64,000 nucleotides of DNA, taken from NCBI RefSeq assembly GCF_001261915.1, contig NZ_CVRT01000053.1, forward strand, positions 1 to 64,000. Reading direction: 5' to 3'. Below are positions 8,209 through 17,249 of the stretch, in pieces; positions within the stretch are counted from its first letter, which is position 1; each line of letters starts with the position of its first letter. The notes below the pieces were generated by a model. That model did not search any database. It was not told where the DNA came from and was given only the letters and a program-made list of their open reading frames with translations. This stretch comes from Halorubrum sp. SD626R (GTDB taxonomy: Archaea; Halobacteriota; Halobacteria; Halobacteriales; Haloferacaceae). Both the position numbers and the translations under genes were made by a program.

Positions 8209-8958
8209 ATGGACGGGAGTGACGAGGCGGGCGCCGCCGGAGCGGGCCGGGGCAGCGCGGCGCTCATCGAGGGCGACGCCGAGTTCGACGGGCGCGACGC
8301 CGCGCTCCTCAGGGCGGTCCACGAGGTCGGCTCTGTCGCGGGCGCGGCCGCGGAGCTCGGGCGCTCTCGGGCCCGCGCCCTCTCGCGGATAGAGACGTTA
8401 GAGGACGCGTTCGGCCGGTTGGTCGAACGCCGGCGCGGCGGCTCCGACGGCGGCGGCAGCCGCCTCGCCGACGCCGGGCGCGAGCTGCTCGACCGCTACG
8501 ACAGACTGCAGGCCGTGCTCGCCGCGACCGCGAGCGTCCCCGAGACGGTGCTCGACGGGACGGTCGCGAGCGTCGACGGCGAACTGGCCGACGTCGACAC
8601 CGCGGTCGGCACGCTTCGGGGACTCCACGATCACGCGACCGCCGGGGACGCAGTGCAGGTCAGAGTCGGCGCCGACGCGGTGACGGTCTACTCGGAGGAC
8701 GCCGACATCGACCCGGACGCGACGAGCGCGCGGAACCGACTCCAAGGGACGGTCGTCGACGTCGACGCGGGTGAGACGGTCTGCACGGTTCGCGTCGCGG
8801 TCAAGGGCACGGCGTTCCACGTGCTGGTCACTGCCGAGAGCGCGTCCCGGCTGGCGCTCACCGAGGGAGACGACGTGTCGGTGCGGTGGAAGGCGACGGC
8901 CACCCGGCTGGTGAGACACGCGACGACCGCCGGCTCCGCCGAGCCATCGCGGGACTGA
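8209..8958 (+). CDS. ModE-like regulator with TOBE domains
   Basis: The 249-residue protein has an N-terminal winged-helix region (about residues 30-95, with AVHEVGSVAGAAAELGRSRARALSRI, the LysR/ModE-type helix-turn-helix). A C-terminal region follows (about 110-240) with two TOBE-like beta modules, LDGTVASVDGEL and LQGTVVDVDAGETVCTVRV, which in ModE proteins bind molybdate or tungstate. It is divergent from tupABC, so autogenous and operon control by oxyanion is the natural inference. The ATG at 8209 follows a long GC-rich gap; a later start is possible. Confidence 0.82.
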   Translation: MDGSDEAGAAGAGRGSAALIEGDAEFDGRDAALLRAVHEVGSVAGAAAELGRSRARALSRIETLEDAFGRLVERRRGGSDGGGSRLADAGRELLDRYDRLQAVLAATASVPETVLDGTVASVDGELADVDTAVGTLRGLHDHATAGDAVQVRVGADAVTVYSEDADIDPDATSARNRLQGTVVDVDAGETVCTVRVAVKGTAFHVLVTAESASRLALTEGDDVSVRWKATATRLVRHATTAGSAEPSRD

Positions 8959-8978
8959 CGTCGGGCGGGCCGGAGCGG

Positions 8979-9086
8979 TCACTCCTGCCTGGATCGCTTC
9001 CAGGCCGGGTAGAGCTCCATCACGGCGATCAGGCTGAGCGCGACGCCGACGGCGATCATCAGCACGTCCGGGTCGATATCGTCCAT
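8979..9086 (-). CDS. Small single-pass membrane protein, 35 aa
   Basis: The protein reads MDDIDPDVLMIAVGVALSLI, then an AVMEL stretch, and ends in a basic tail WKRSRQE. It is one membrane helix with an acidic N-terminus and positive C-terminus. A TATA-like box (acgtttac on the minus strand, about 9110) stands about 27 bases before the ATG at 9086, supporting expression. It converges with the TOBE regulator, with 20 bases between the stops. The function is unknown and I recognise no family. Confidence 0.6.
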   Translation of the reverse strand: MDDIDPDVLMIAVGVALSLIAVMELYPAWKRSRQE

Positions 9087-9261
9087 ACCCCAACGAGGGG
9101 ACGTAAACGTGTAATCGTTTGCCACGATCCGTGGAGCGATCGGTCTCCGCGCGCGGCGACCGGCCTCCGGTTCGATACGGGTCGCAACGGCCGACCGATC
9201 GCGACCGCGGCGCGCTTCGGGGACGAAGACGTATGTGCGCGGGTGTCCAAAGACTACCATC

Positions 9262-9384
9262 ATGCCCGCGACAGACGACGAACGCGGCGACGGGAACGAT
9301 CGACTGTTCGCAGTCGTCATGATCGCGCTCTCGGTGCTCATCTTCCTCGCCGTCCGCAGGTCGGAGCGCGATCGCTCCGAGTAG
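9262..9384 (+). CDS. Small single-pass membrane protein, 40 aa
   Basis: This 40-residue protein has an acidic, charged N-terminus (PATDDERGDGND), one hydrophobic helix (LFAVVMIALSVLIFLAV) and a basic-acidic tail RRSERDRSE. The layout resembles the neighbour on the other strand at 8979-9086 and suggests a small membrane-anchored protein. A weak TATA-like sequence (gtatgtg) lies about 30 bases upstream. No family is recognised. It could be a haloarchaeal conserved micro-protein; coding is supported by the clean charge pattern and the helix. Confidence 0.5.
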   Translation: MPATDDERGDGNDRLFAVVMIALSVLIFLAVRRSERDRSE

Positions 9385-9482
9385 GACCTCCGCGGCGAGA
9401 GCGCGACGACCGGGCCGCCGAATCCGGCTCGCCCGCCCTCGCTGACGGGAACTGATTTACATATACGCGCCCTAACGAATCT

Positions 9483-9719
9483 GTGAGCGACTCAACTGAG
9501 GACACGGCGGTCGAAGCCGCGGAAGGAATCGGTGCTGACGGTCTCACTCCCGCGGTGTTGGCATCAGTCGGCTCGGTCGCCCTCGCACTGTACTTCTACT
9601 ACGTGCGCGGCGACAAGCAGCGCGGCCAGTTCGTCGGCTTCTGGCCCGTCACGATACTCGGGCTGGCGTCCTACTTCAAGCTGGAGGAGATCAGGCAGAT
9701 GCTGGCGGACGACGAGTAG
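9483..9719 (+). CDS. Conserved haloarchaeal two-helix membrane protein, 78 aa
   Basis: The protein starts with GTG at 9483 and has an acidic N-terminal 24 residues. Two hydrophobic segments follow (LTPAVLASVGSVALALYFYY and FWPVTILGLASYFKL) with a charged loop RGDKQRGQ between them. The tail is EEIRQMLADDE. A TATA-like stretch (ttacatata) about 27 bases upstream supports a leaderless GTG start. Third small membrane protein in a row in this segment. Function unknown. Confidence 0.65.
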   Translation: MSDSTEDTAVEAAEGIGADGLTPAVLASVGSVALALYFYYVRGDKQRGQFVGFWPVTILGLASYFKLEEIRQMLADDE

Positions 9720-9919
9720 TTTCGCACTCAGGCCCCCGTCCGGCGTCCGGACTGAAACGGCGTGTGAAGGCGGCAAACCGACGGCGTCGAACTCCGGCGC
9801 CGATCCGCGGACGCGAGCGCTCCTTTTTGAGACACCGTCTCAGTGAAGGCGCGACCGCGCGGCGCGGGCGGAACCGGTCCGACCCGGGCGTTCTTTGCGC
9901 TCCGCTTCGAACGTGAGAC

Positions 9920-10618
9920 ATGGATCCGACCGACATCGACGCGGTCCTCGTCGCGGGCGCGACGGGCGGAACAGGCCGCGAGGTGCTCCGGCGAACCGGA
10001 CCGCGAGTCGACACGGTTCGCGCGCTCACGCGCTCCCCGGGGGCCACGGCCGACCTCCGCGCGGCCGGCGCGGACGAGGTCGCGGTGGACGACCTCCTCG
10101 ACCCGTCGGACCTCGCCGCCGCCGTCGAGGGGGTCGACGCCGTGATAAGCGCCGTCGGGAGCACCAGGTCGGCCGTCCGGAGCGGCCCGCCGTTCGTCGA
10201 CGGCGCCGGGAACCGAGCGCTCCTGGACGCGGCGGTCGACGCCGGCGTCGACGCGTTCGTGATGGAGTCGGCGATCGGCGTCGGTCCCGAGCCGGCGAGC
10301 CCGCTGGCGTCGGCGTTCGGCGCGTTCATCGGGCCGCTCCAGGAGGCGAAGGCGGAGGCCGAGGTCGCGATTCGCGAGGCGCCGATCCGCCACACGATAC
10401 TTCGTCCGGGGGTCCTGACGAACGGGCGCCGGACGGGACTCGTCACGACGGCCGAGCCGGGCGAGAAGCTGTGGGGGACCGTCTCGCGGGCGGACGTGGC
10501 GTGGCTCATGGCCGCGGCGCCGACGACCGAGGGCGCCGCGGACCGGACGTTCGAGGTCGTCTCCACGCCCCGGTTCCCCGACCGCGGCGTCGACGTGAAC
10601 TGGACGCTCCCGCGGTGA
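9920..10618 (+). CDS. NAD(P)-binding atypical SDR reductase
   Basis: This 232-residue Rossmann-fold protein carries the atypical SDR nucleotide motif GATGGTGREV near residue 13, a variant of the usual GxxGxxG. An Asp-rich strand (VDDLLDP) and the core AVISAVGSTRS follow, as in NmrA and HSCARG-like SDRs. A classical Tyr-x3-Lys catalytic pair is not visible, so it may be a reductase with another active site or a nucleotide sensor. It is probably cytosolic. The zinc-ribbon gene starts 11 bases downstream on the same strand, suggesting a two-gene operon. The 200-base gap before it holds a short hairpin (9828-9842) and no gene. Confidence 0.8.
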   Translation: MDPTDIDAVLVAGATGGTGREVLRRTGPRVDTVRALTRSPGATADLRAAGADEVAVDDLLDPSDLAAAVEGVDAVISAVGSTRSAVRSGPPFVDGAGNRALLDAAVDAGVDAFVMESAIGVGPEPASPLASAFGAFIGPLQEAKAEAEVAIREAPIRHTILRPGVLTNGRRTGLVTTAEPGEKLWGTVSRADVAWLMAAAPTTEGAADRTFEVVSTPRFPDRGVDVNWTLPR

Positions 10619-10628
10619 GCGACATCAC

Positions 10629-10754
10629 ATGACGAACGACGTTCCCGGCGACGAGGGCGGAACGCGCCGGTGGTGCGAGAACTGTCGGGTCGCGGTCGAG
10701 CCCGTCGACGGCGATCGCGGCTCGGAGTGTCCGAGCTGCGGCGAGGCACTCTGA
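10629..10754 (+). CDS. Small zinc-ribbon protein, 41 aa
   Basis: The 41-residue protein has two CxxC knuckles, WCENC near residue 16 and CPSC near residue 34. The spacing suits one zinc ribbon. It begins 11 bases after the SDR gene and is probably co-transcribed with it. Small zinc-finger proteins of this type are abundant in haloarchaea and mostly have no known partner. The gene is too short to be found by a length cut-off but the paired CxxC motifs make coding very likely. Confidence 0.75.
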   Translation: MTNDVPGDEGGTRRWCENCRVAVEPVDGDRGSECPSCGEAL

Positions 10755-10775
10755 GGGGGACGTTCTCGTCGGCCC

Positions 10776-11050
10776 ATTTCCCCCAGAAGGGGTCGCTGGA
10801 GTGGTCAAAACCAACACAACGGTCTGGGTCAGTCCGAGTCCCTGTTATCCAGATAGTTGTTCAGCAGTTGCGGTGCTGCGACGCCGACGAAAATCAGTAC
10901 TCCAATCAGGACGGTATCGCTCAGGTTCGTCACGACACGTCCTCCGTAACCCAGTACCAGCCCGACCGTCGCAAAAAGGAGGATGACCCTGTTTTCGCGG
11001 GAGACCATACTGCAACTTCGACGCCCGATTTTAAGTATCCTATGAGCTAC

Positions 11051-11071
<21 letters not shown>
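10776..11071. repeat. Exact 19-bp direct repeats bounding a 277-bp insert at the end of infB
   Basis: The 19-base sequence atttcccccagaaggggtc occurs at 10776-10794 and again at 11053-11071. The right copy encodes the last residues of InfB (DPFWGK and most of the stop). The left copy has no gene around it. The segment between carries one small gene (10829-11008) and is poorer in GC than its flanks. The simplest reading is that DNA entered the 3' end of infB and rebuilt the gene end, as integrating elements do at tRNA genes. No integrase is present. Confidence 0.7.
10829..11008 (-). CDS. Small two-helix membrane protein inside the infB 3' insert, 59 aa
   Basis: The 59-residue frame begins MVSRENRVILLFATVGLVLG and ends NNYLDNRDSD. 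It has two hydrophobic helices (VILLFATVGLVLG and TVLIGVLIFVGVAA) with a short basic loop between. A TATA-like box (cttaaaat on the minus strand, about 11032) lies about 25-30 bases before the ATG. Codon use is more AT-rich at third positions than in neighbouring genes. It lies wholly between the 19-base repeats, so it was probably carried in with the insert. I do not recognise the protein; size and topology allow a holin-like, toxin or immunity role, but nothing shows one. Confidence 0.6.
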   Translation of the reverse strand: MVSRENRVILLFATVGLVLGYGGRVVTNLSDTVLIGVLIFVGVAAPQLLNNYLDNRDSD

Positions 11072-12844
<1,773 letters not shown>

Positions 12845-13029
12845 GGGTGATCGCCCCGAGAAGGTCGGTTACCGTGTGTTCCGCCCGGGCGTCAGTTAAG
12901 CCTTTCAAAACGCCGCCGTCCGCGGCGGTCCGGATCGGCGGCGATCGCCGGCGGCGGAATCCGATCCGCGTCCGTCGCCCGTCGGACGCCCCCGTGGCGT
13001 TTAAGACCGTTGCCCCGGACGGTGAGGAC

Positions 13030-13275
13030 ATGGTAGACATCCTCGCGGAGAACCTCTCCGGGAAGGCGGTGATGAGCTCGGACGGCACGGAGCTCGGCGA
13101 CCTGTACAACATCACGATGGACCTGAAGTCGGGGGAGCTGAACGACCTGCTCGTCAGCCCGCACGAGCAGCTCAGCCCCGATCGGCTCGGCTTCGACGTC
13201 GACGAGACGGGCCGACTGAAGGTGCCGGTCGCGAACGTGCAGGCGGTGAAAGACTACATCGTCGTCGCCCGCTGA
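13030..13275 (+). CDS. PRC-barrel protein, CdpB-type cell division candidate
   Basis: The 81-residue protein is a single PRC-barrel domain: MVDILAENLSGKAVMSSDGT, then GDLYNITMDLKSGELNDLLV. Short PRC-barrel proteins of haloarchaea (CdpB1 and CdpB2) link SepF to the FtsZ division ring. The setting infB / PRC / nob1 is, to my memory, the setting of CdpB2 in Haloferax, so that role is plausible here, but it is inference. The start at 13030 is supported by a TATA box at 12999-13005, about 28 bases away. Its stop overlaps the nob1 start (TGATG). Confidence 0.75.
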   Translation: MVDILAENLSGKAVMSSDGTELGDLYNITMDLKSGELNDLLVSPHEQLSPDRLGFDVDETGRLKVPVANVQAVKDYIVVAR

Positions 13276-13733
13276 TGGAAGTCCTCGACACCTCGGCGTT
13301 CATCCACGAGTACACCACCGACGACGACGTCGTCTCGGTGCCCGAAGTGCACGAGGAGCTCACCGGCGAGGGGGCGCTCCGCTTCGACGCGATGGAGGGG
13401 TCCGGGATGACGATCCACGTCCCGGCCCCGGAGGTCATCGACAACGTCCGGCGCGCCGCGCGCGGCTCGGGCGACGACGCGGAGCTGTCGGACACCGACA
13501 CCCGGCTGATCGCGACCGCGCTGGAGCTGAGCGCGACGCTCGTCACCGACGACTACGCGATGCAGAACGTCGCCGAGCGGCTCGACCTGCGCGTCGAACC
13601 GATCGCCAGGGACGGAATCTCGGAGGAGCGCGAGTGGCGCTTCCAGTGCGTCGGCTGCAACCGCACGTTCGACGAGAACCGGGAGCGGTGCCCGATCTGC
13701 GGCAGCGACCTGACGCGGAAGAACCCGGCCTGA
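13275..13733 (+). CDS. nob1: rRNA maturation endonuclease Nob1
   Basis: The 152-residue protein has an N-terminal PIN nuclease domain and a C-terminal zinc ribbon, the Nob1 layout. Acidic catalytic residues are visible in LDTSAFIHEY, LSDTDTRLIATA and TLVTDDYAMQN. The ribbon has FQCVGCNRTF and CPICGSDL. Nob1 makes the 3' end of 16S rRNA in the nascent 30S particle. The gene overlaps the PRC-barrel stop, so the two are translated together, next to infB, which in archaea and eukaryotes also acts in late small-subunit maturation. Confidence 0.93.
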   Translation: MEVLDTSAFIHEYTTDDDVVSVPEVHEELTGEGALRFDAMEGSGMTIHVPAPEVIDNVRRAARGSGDDAELSDTDTRLIATALELSATLVTDDYAMQNVAERLDLRVEPIARDGISEEREWRFQCVGCNRTFDENRERCPICGSDLTRKNPA

Positions 13734-13835
13734 CCGGACGGGGAAGATCGGACGGCGGCGTTCGCGGACGGCGGGGTCGACTCGGGAGTGCGCGGTTTGT
13801 CCGTCCCCCGCGGAGTGACTCCGCCCGCACCGAGG

Positions 13836-14807
13836 TCAGTCCGCCCCCGGCCGTTCCCGGGCGTCGCCGTCGCCCGTTCCGACCGCGTCACCCTCGGCGA
13901 TCCCGAGGGCGTCGTCTGAGAGGTCGCTCCCGTCGAGCCGGGGGACGCGCTCGCGGAGCCGCCCGGCGACGGTCCGGGCCTCGGCGAGTTCCACCTCGGC
14001 GACCGCCCGGACGAGGGCGACGGCCCGCTCCGCGCGGGCGCGCTGCCACGACTCCTCACGGGACTGATACGTGCGGATCGCCCGCAGGAACTCCCGCTGC
14101 GAGAACTCCGGCCAGTAGGGGGCACAGAAGTAGACGGCCGCCTCGTTGCCGTTTGCGTACCACGGGAGGAAGTTCGAGGTGCGCTCGTCGCCGCCGGTCC
14201 GGACGATGAGGTCCACGTCGCGGACGGGGCGGTCGTACAACCGGTCCTCGACGGTCTCGGCGTCGACGTCGCTCGGGTCGAGGTCGCCGGCGTCGACGTC
14301 GGCGGCGATCGTCCGGGCGGCGTCAAGCAGCTCGGTCCGGCCGCCGTACGCGAGCGCGACGTTCAGCGTAAATTCGTCGTTGTCGGCGGTGCGGCGCTCG
14401 GCGTAGTCGATCGCGTCGCGGACGCGGGGCGGGAGCCGGGCGACGTCGCCGATCGCGCGGACGCGGACCCCCTGCTCGTGGACGCGGTCTGCGTCGGCGA
14501 ACTCCCTGAGCTTGCGCTCCAGCAGGTCGAACAGCGGCGCCAGCTCCTCGTCGGGGCGTCCGAAGTTCTCGGTGGAGAAGGCGTACAGCGTCAGCTCCGC
14601 GACGCCGAGGTCGGCGCACCAGTCGAGCACGCGCTCGGTGGTGTCGGCGCCGGCGCGGTGCCCGTCGGGCGCGTCATCGCCGCGCTCGCGGGCGTACCGC
14701 CGGTTCCCGTCCTGGATGATCGCGACGTGGGCCGGCACGTCGTCGATCTCGCGACGGAGGTGGCGGCGGTAGGCCCGCTCGCCGAGGTCACGGAGTCGAT
14801 CCAACAT
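13836..14807 (-). CDS. uppS: Cis-prenyltransferase (undecaprenyl diphosphate synthase family)
   Basis: The 323-residue enzyme builds long cis-polyprenyl diphosphates from isopentenyl diphosphate. The motif HVAIIQDGNRRYA (about 28) carries the catalytic Asp and the phosphate-binding GNRR. LTLYAFSTENFGRP and the C-terminal DLIVRTGGDERTSNFLPW motif complete the family set. In archaea the product dolichol phosphate carries glycans for S-layer N-glycosylation. The chain is longer than bacterial UppS because of an acidic Gly/Asp-rich tail of about 40 residues. It is divergent from the LWR-salt gene. Confidence 0.93.
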   Translation of the reverse strand: MLDRLRDLGERAYRRHLRREIDDVPAHVAIIQDGNRRYARERGDDAPDGHRAGADTTERVLDWCADLGVAELTLYAFSTENFGRPDEELAPLFDLLERKLREFADADRVHEQGVRVRAIGDVARLPPRVRDAIDYAERRTADNDEFTLNVALAYGGRTELLDAARTIAADVDAGDLDPSDVDAETVEDRLYDRPVRDVDLIVRTGGDERTSNFLPWYANGNEAAVYFCAPYWPEFSQREFLRAIRTYQSREESWQRARAERAVALVRAVAEVELAEARTVAGRLRERVPRLDGSDLSDDALGIAEGDAVGTGDGDARERPGAD

Positions 14808-14871
14808 ACACCTGGACCGACACGACCGAGGGATATGTACTTTTACTCTCCGACCGCGCAGATCGCGACCG

Positions 14872-15240
14872 ATGGACGCCGCCTACGTCTTCGCCGTCGC
14901 ATTCCGGCTCGACCCGGACGGTACGGCGGTCGATCCGGACCGGTTCGAGGCGACGATGGAGATCCCGGCGGGCGAGCCGGGAACCGACGGGTGGCTGTTC
15001 TTCCGCGATCGGCTCTGGCGCGGCGAAATCGGCGACGAGCCGTCGTTCCGGACCCTCGCGAGCGACCGCCTCGGCGTCGAGGTCACCGAGGCGTCCTTCC
15101 GGGAGCTCCGGACTGACCGGGAGCACCTCGACGCGTTGCGCTCGGCGATCGGCGACGACCTCGCCCGGTTCAACGCGGACTCGGTCGACGAGGTCGTTCG
15201 TAAGTACCTCGGATCGTCGGTCCACGTGCGAGGGGAGTGA
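14872..15240 (+). CDS. LWR-salt family protein
   Basis: This 122-residue acidic protein is conserved in haloarchaea. The family is named for the motif seen here as FFRDRLWRGEIGDEPSF (about residues 43-59). The N-terminal strand AAYVFAVAFRLDPDG and a C-terminal helix FNADSVDEVVRKYLGSS are also typical. No biochemical role is known. A TATA box at 14839-14846 (acttttac) sits about 29 bases before the ATG, so the transcript is leaderless. It is divergent from uppS. Confidence 0.75.
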   Translation: MDAAYVFAVAFRLDPDGTAVDPDRFEATMEIPAGEPGTDGWLFFRDRLWRGEIGDEPSFRTLASDRLGVEVTEASFRELRTDREHLDALRSAIGDDLARFNADSVDEVVRKYLGSSVHVRGE

Positions 15241-15339
15241 AGGCCCCGTCGGGACCGTACGCGTGGCGATCCCGGGGCGTGGTACCGCCTCTCGCGACCC
15301 CACAACGCACTTACCGGCCTAACGCGTACGAGAGTTTCC

Positions 15340-15993
15340 ATGGCCGTCGCCGACTACGACTTCCACCTGTTCGACCTCGACGGCACGCTCGTCGACGCCG
15401 AGTGGTCGTACACCCGCGCGGTGTTCGACCGCGTCGGCGACCGGCTCGGCCGGCGCTTCTCCGACCGCGAGGCGCGCGTCCTCTGGCACGGGCTGGGCGG
15501 TCCCCGCGCCGACACCCTCCGCGGGATGGGGGTCGATCCGGAGGCGTTCTGGCCGGCGTTCCACGCGGTCGAGGACCCGATGGCCCGCGCGGAGGCGACG
15601 TACCTCCACGACGACGCCGCCCGGCTGCTGGACCGCGTCGACGACGCGGGCGGGCCGACCGGCCTCGTCACGCACTGCCAGCGGTTCCTCGCCGAGCCGG
15701 TGCTCGACCGGGTCGACCTCGACGGCCGGTTCGACGCCGTGATCTGTTGCACCGACGAGACGGGCTGGAAGCCGGACCCGGCGCCGATCGAGCTGGCGAT
15801 GCGCGAGCTCGGCGTCGATCCGCGCGCAGACCGCGGCTACTACGTCGGCGACGGCGAGAGCGACGTGGGCGCGGCGTGGAACGCCGGGCTCGACGCGGTC
15901 CACGTCGAGCGCGTCGGCCACGAGGACCGCGGGCGGTGCGTGCTCGGCGACCGGCGCGTCGGCCGGCTCGACGAGTTGTTAGAGACGACGTGA
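15340..15993 (+). CDS. HAD-superfamily phosphatase, phosphoglycolate phosphatase-like
   Basis: The protein has 217 residues. HAD motif I is FDLDGTLVD (nucleophile Asp at about residue 11), motif II is VTHCQRF in place of the usual Ser/Thr, motif III is the Lys in GWKPDP, and motif IV is YVGDGESDVGAA. A helical cap between motifs I and II puts it in subfamily I. The substrate is not determined by sequence; Gph-like enzymes act on 2-phosphoglycolate or sugar phosphates. It is likely a single gene. A second HAD enzyme with related layout lies at 32052-32708. Confidence 0.85.
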   Translation: MAVADYDFHLFDLDGTLVDAEWSYTRAVFDRVGDRLGRRFSDREARVLWHGLGGPRADTLRGMGVDPEAFWPAFHAVEDPMARAEATYLHDDAARLLDRVDDAGGPTGLVTHCQRFLAEPVLDRVDLDGRFDAVICCTDETGWKPDPAPIELAMRELGVDPRADRGYYVGDGESDVGAAWNAGLDAVHVERVGHEDRGRCVLGDRRVGRLDELLETT

Positions 15994-16017
15994 CCGGGTC
16001 CGCACCCGGGTGCGGCG

Positions 16018-16146
16018 TCAGGAACCGGCGTCCCGCCGGATCCGCTCCTTGCCGCACTTCGCGCACGACTCCACGACCTCGTCGGGGTCGATAACCACCG
16101 CTCGGCGCTCGTACCGGTGCCGGCAGATCAGGCGTCGGAGCGTCAT
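16018..16146 (-). CDS. Small CxxC protein, 42 aa
   Basis: The 42-residue frame encodes MTLRRLICRHRYERRAVVID, then an SCAKCGKERIRR motif with one clear CxxC and an earlier Cys-x-His pair (CRHRY). Together they could hold one metal. It is strongly basic for a haloarchaeal protein, which suggests nucleic acid binding. It converges on the HAD phosphatase, 24 bases between the stops, and its promoter would lie in the AT-rich stretch 16170-16270. Similar short frames recur in haloarchaeal genomes. Function unknown. Confidence 0.65.
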   Translation of the reverse strand: MTLRRLICRHRYERRAVVIDPDEVVESCAKCGKERIRRDAGS

Positions 16147-16365
16147 CGTGTGTCCACGTCGCGGCGTGACCTGGTAAATAACTTCCGCAGGTACACAGAT
16201 GAATCCGTAATAAGAGATGATATTCTGAATATACTACCACTTACTGAGCGATTGCGTCGATTTCTCTCATAAAACTGTTCGAACAGTCGAACTGTACACC
16301 CGGGGAGTTCCGCCTCGTCCGCTCGCGACCGAAACGGTCGTGAGTCGGCGCGCGTTAAGCGGGCC
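16147..16365. promoter_or_regulatory. AT-rich intergenic region with two inverted repeats
   Basis: This 219-base gap separates the small CxxC gene from the PadR-type regulator. It is much richer in A+T than its surroundings. It holds a perfect 12-base palindrome CTGTTCGAACAG at 16275-16286, with a TATA-like cataaaac beside it (16268-16275), and an inverted repeat CGACCGAAACGGTCG at 16326-16340. Their position ahead of two regulator genes makes them operator candidates, for autoregulation for example. No gene is seen inside. Confidence 0.55.
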
Positions 16366-16716
16366 ATGACGAAGTGGTTCCACAGCGGTCGCCGGCGCGA
16401 CCTCTGCGCGCTGCTGTACGACGCCGGCGAGCTGCGGGCGCAGTCGCTGAAGAACCGGCTGGAGTCGCACTACGACGAGCGGATCGACCCCGGCTCCTTC
16501 TACGCGACGCTCCGGTCGTTGGTGGAGTCGGGCTTCCTCGACCGCCGGACCGAGGGAATCGCCGACGTCTACGCGCTCACCGACGCGGGCGAACGCGCGC
16601 TCCTCGACCACTACGAGTGGCTCTCGGACCGCGTCGGCGATCCCGAGCCGACCGCGGACGACGCGACCCCGGTCGACGAGTCGACTGCGGCCGACGGACC
16701 GGACCTCAAGGATTAA
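16366..16716 (+). CDS. PadR-type winged-helix regulator (RosR-like)
   Basis: The protein has 116 residues with a winged helix at about 8-85: WFHSGRRRDLCALLYDAGEL, then SLKNRLESHYDERIDPGSFYATLRSLVESG, FLDRRTEG, and YALTDAGERAL. That is the PadR/DUF24 layout and is close to my memory of RosR, the oxidative stress regulator of Halobacterium, though I cannot confirm orthology. A 30-residue acidic tail follows. The nikR gene begins 26 bases downstream on the same strand, so the two regulators may share a transcript. Two inverted repeats lie upstream and may be its own operators. Confidence 0.75.
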   Translation: MTKWFHSGRRRDLCALLYDAGELRAQSLKNRLESHYDERIDPGSFYATLRSLVESGFLDRRTEGIADVYALTDAGERALLDHYEWLSDRVGDPEPTADDATPVDESTAADGPDLKD

Positions 16717-16742
16717 CAATATCGCGGACCTGAGTTATTACA

Positions 16743-17225
16743 ATGACCGTCGTCAGCGTCTCGATGCCGGAGGAGCTACTGGAGCGGATCGACGGATTCG
16801 CCGACGAACACGGCTACACCGGGCGCAGCGAGGTCGTCCGCGAGGCCTCGCGGAACCTCCTCGGCGAGTTCGAGGACGCCAAGCTGGAGGACAGGGAGCT
16901 GATGGCGGTGGTGACGGTGCTGTTCGACTACGAGACCACGAGCGTCGAGGAGCGGATGATGCGACTCCGCCACGAGCACGAGGGGCTCGTCGCCTCCAAC
17001 TTCCACAACCACGTCGGCTCCCGCTACTGCATGGAGCTGTTCGTGTTGGAGGGCCGCTTAGAAGAGATATCGGCGTTCGTCGGGAAGATCCGGGCGACGA
17101 AGGACACGCTCACCGTCGACTACAGCGTGACGCCGGTCGACGAGTTCGGCGGCGGCGACCTCGACGAAGCGACCCCGGACGGCGCCGGACACGACCACGG
17201 CGGCCACGACCACGGCGACGACTAG
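16743..17225 (+). CDS. nikR: Nickel-responsive regulator NikR
   Basis: The protein has 160 residues. The N-terminal ribbon-helix-helix ([20 protein letters not shown], then [17 protein letters not shown]) binds DNA. The ACT-like C-terminal domain has the metal ligands of NikR: a His in RHEHEGL, then HNHVGSRYC, which is the H-x-H-x5-C spacing of the E. coli protein. A His/Asp-rich tail ([12 protein letters not shown]) adds a further metal-binding feature not found in all members. No nickel transporter or Ni enzyme is in the window, so its targets are elsewhere. It lies 26 bases after the PadR-type gene. Confidence 0.9.
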   Translation: MTVVSVSMPEELLERIDGFADEHGYTGRSEVVREASRNLLGEFEDAKLEDRELMAVVTVLFDYETTSVEERMMRLRHEHEGLVASNFHNHVGSRYCMELFVLEGRLEEISAFVGKIRATKDTLTVDYSVTPVDEFGGGDLDEATPDGAGHDHGGHDHGDD

Positions 17226-17249
17226 CCCGGGCCGAGGCCCGATCGCGAC

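Noticed and set aside
9828..9842. TGAGACACCGTCTCA inverted repeat
   Set aside because: A 6-pair hairpin alone before the SDR gene; it has no TATA box beside it, no second copy, and no T-run to mark a terminator.
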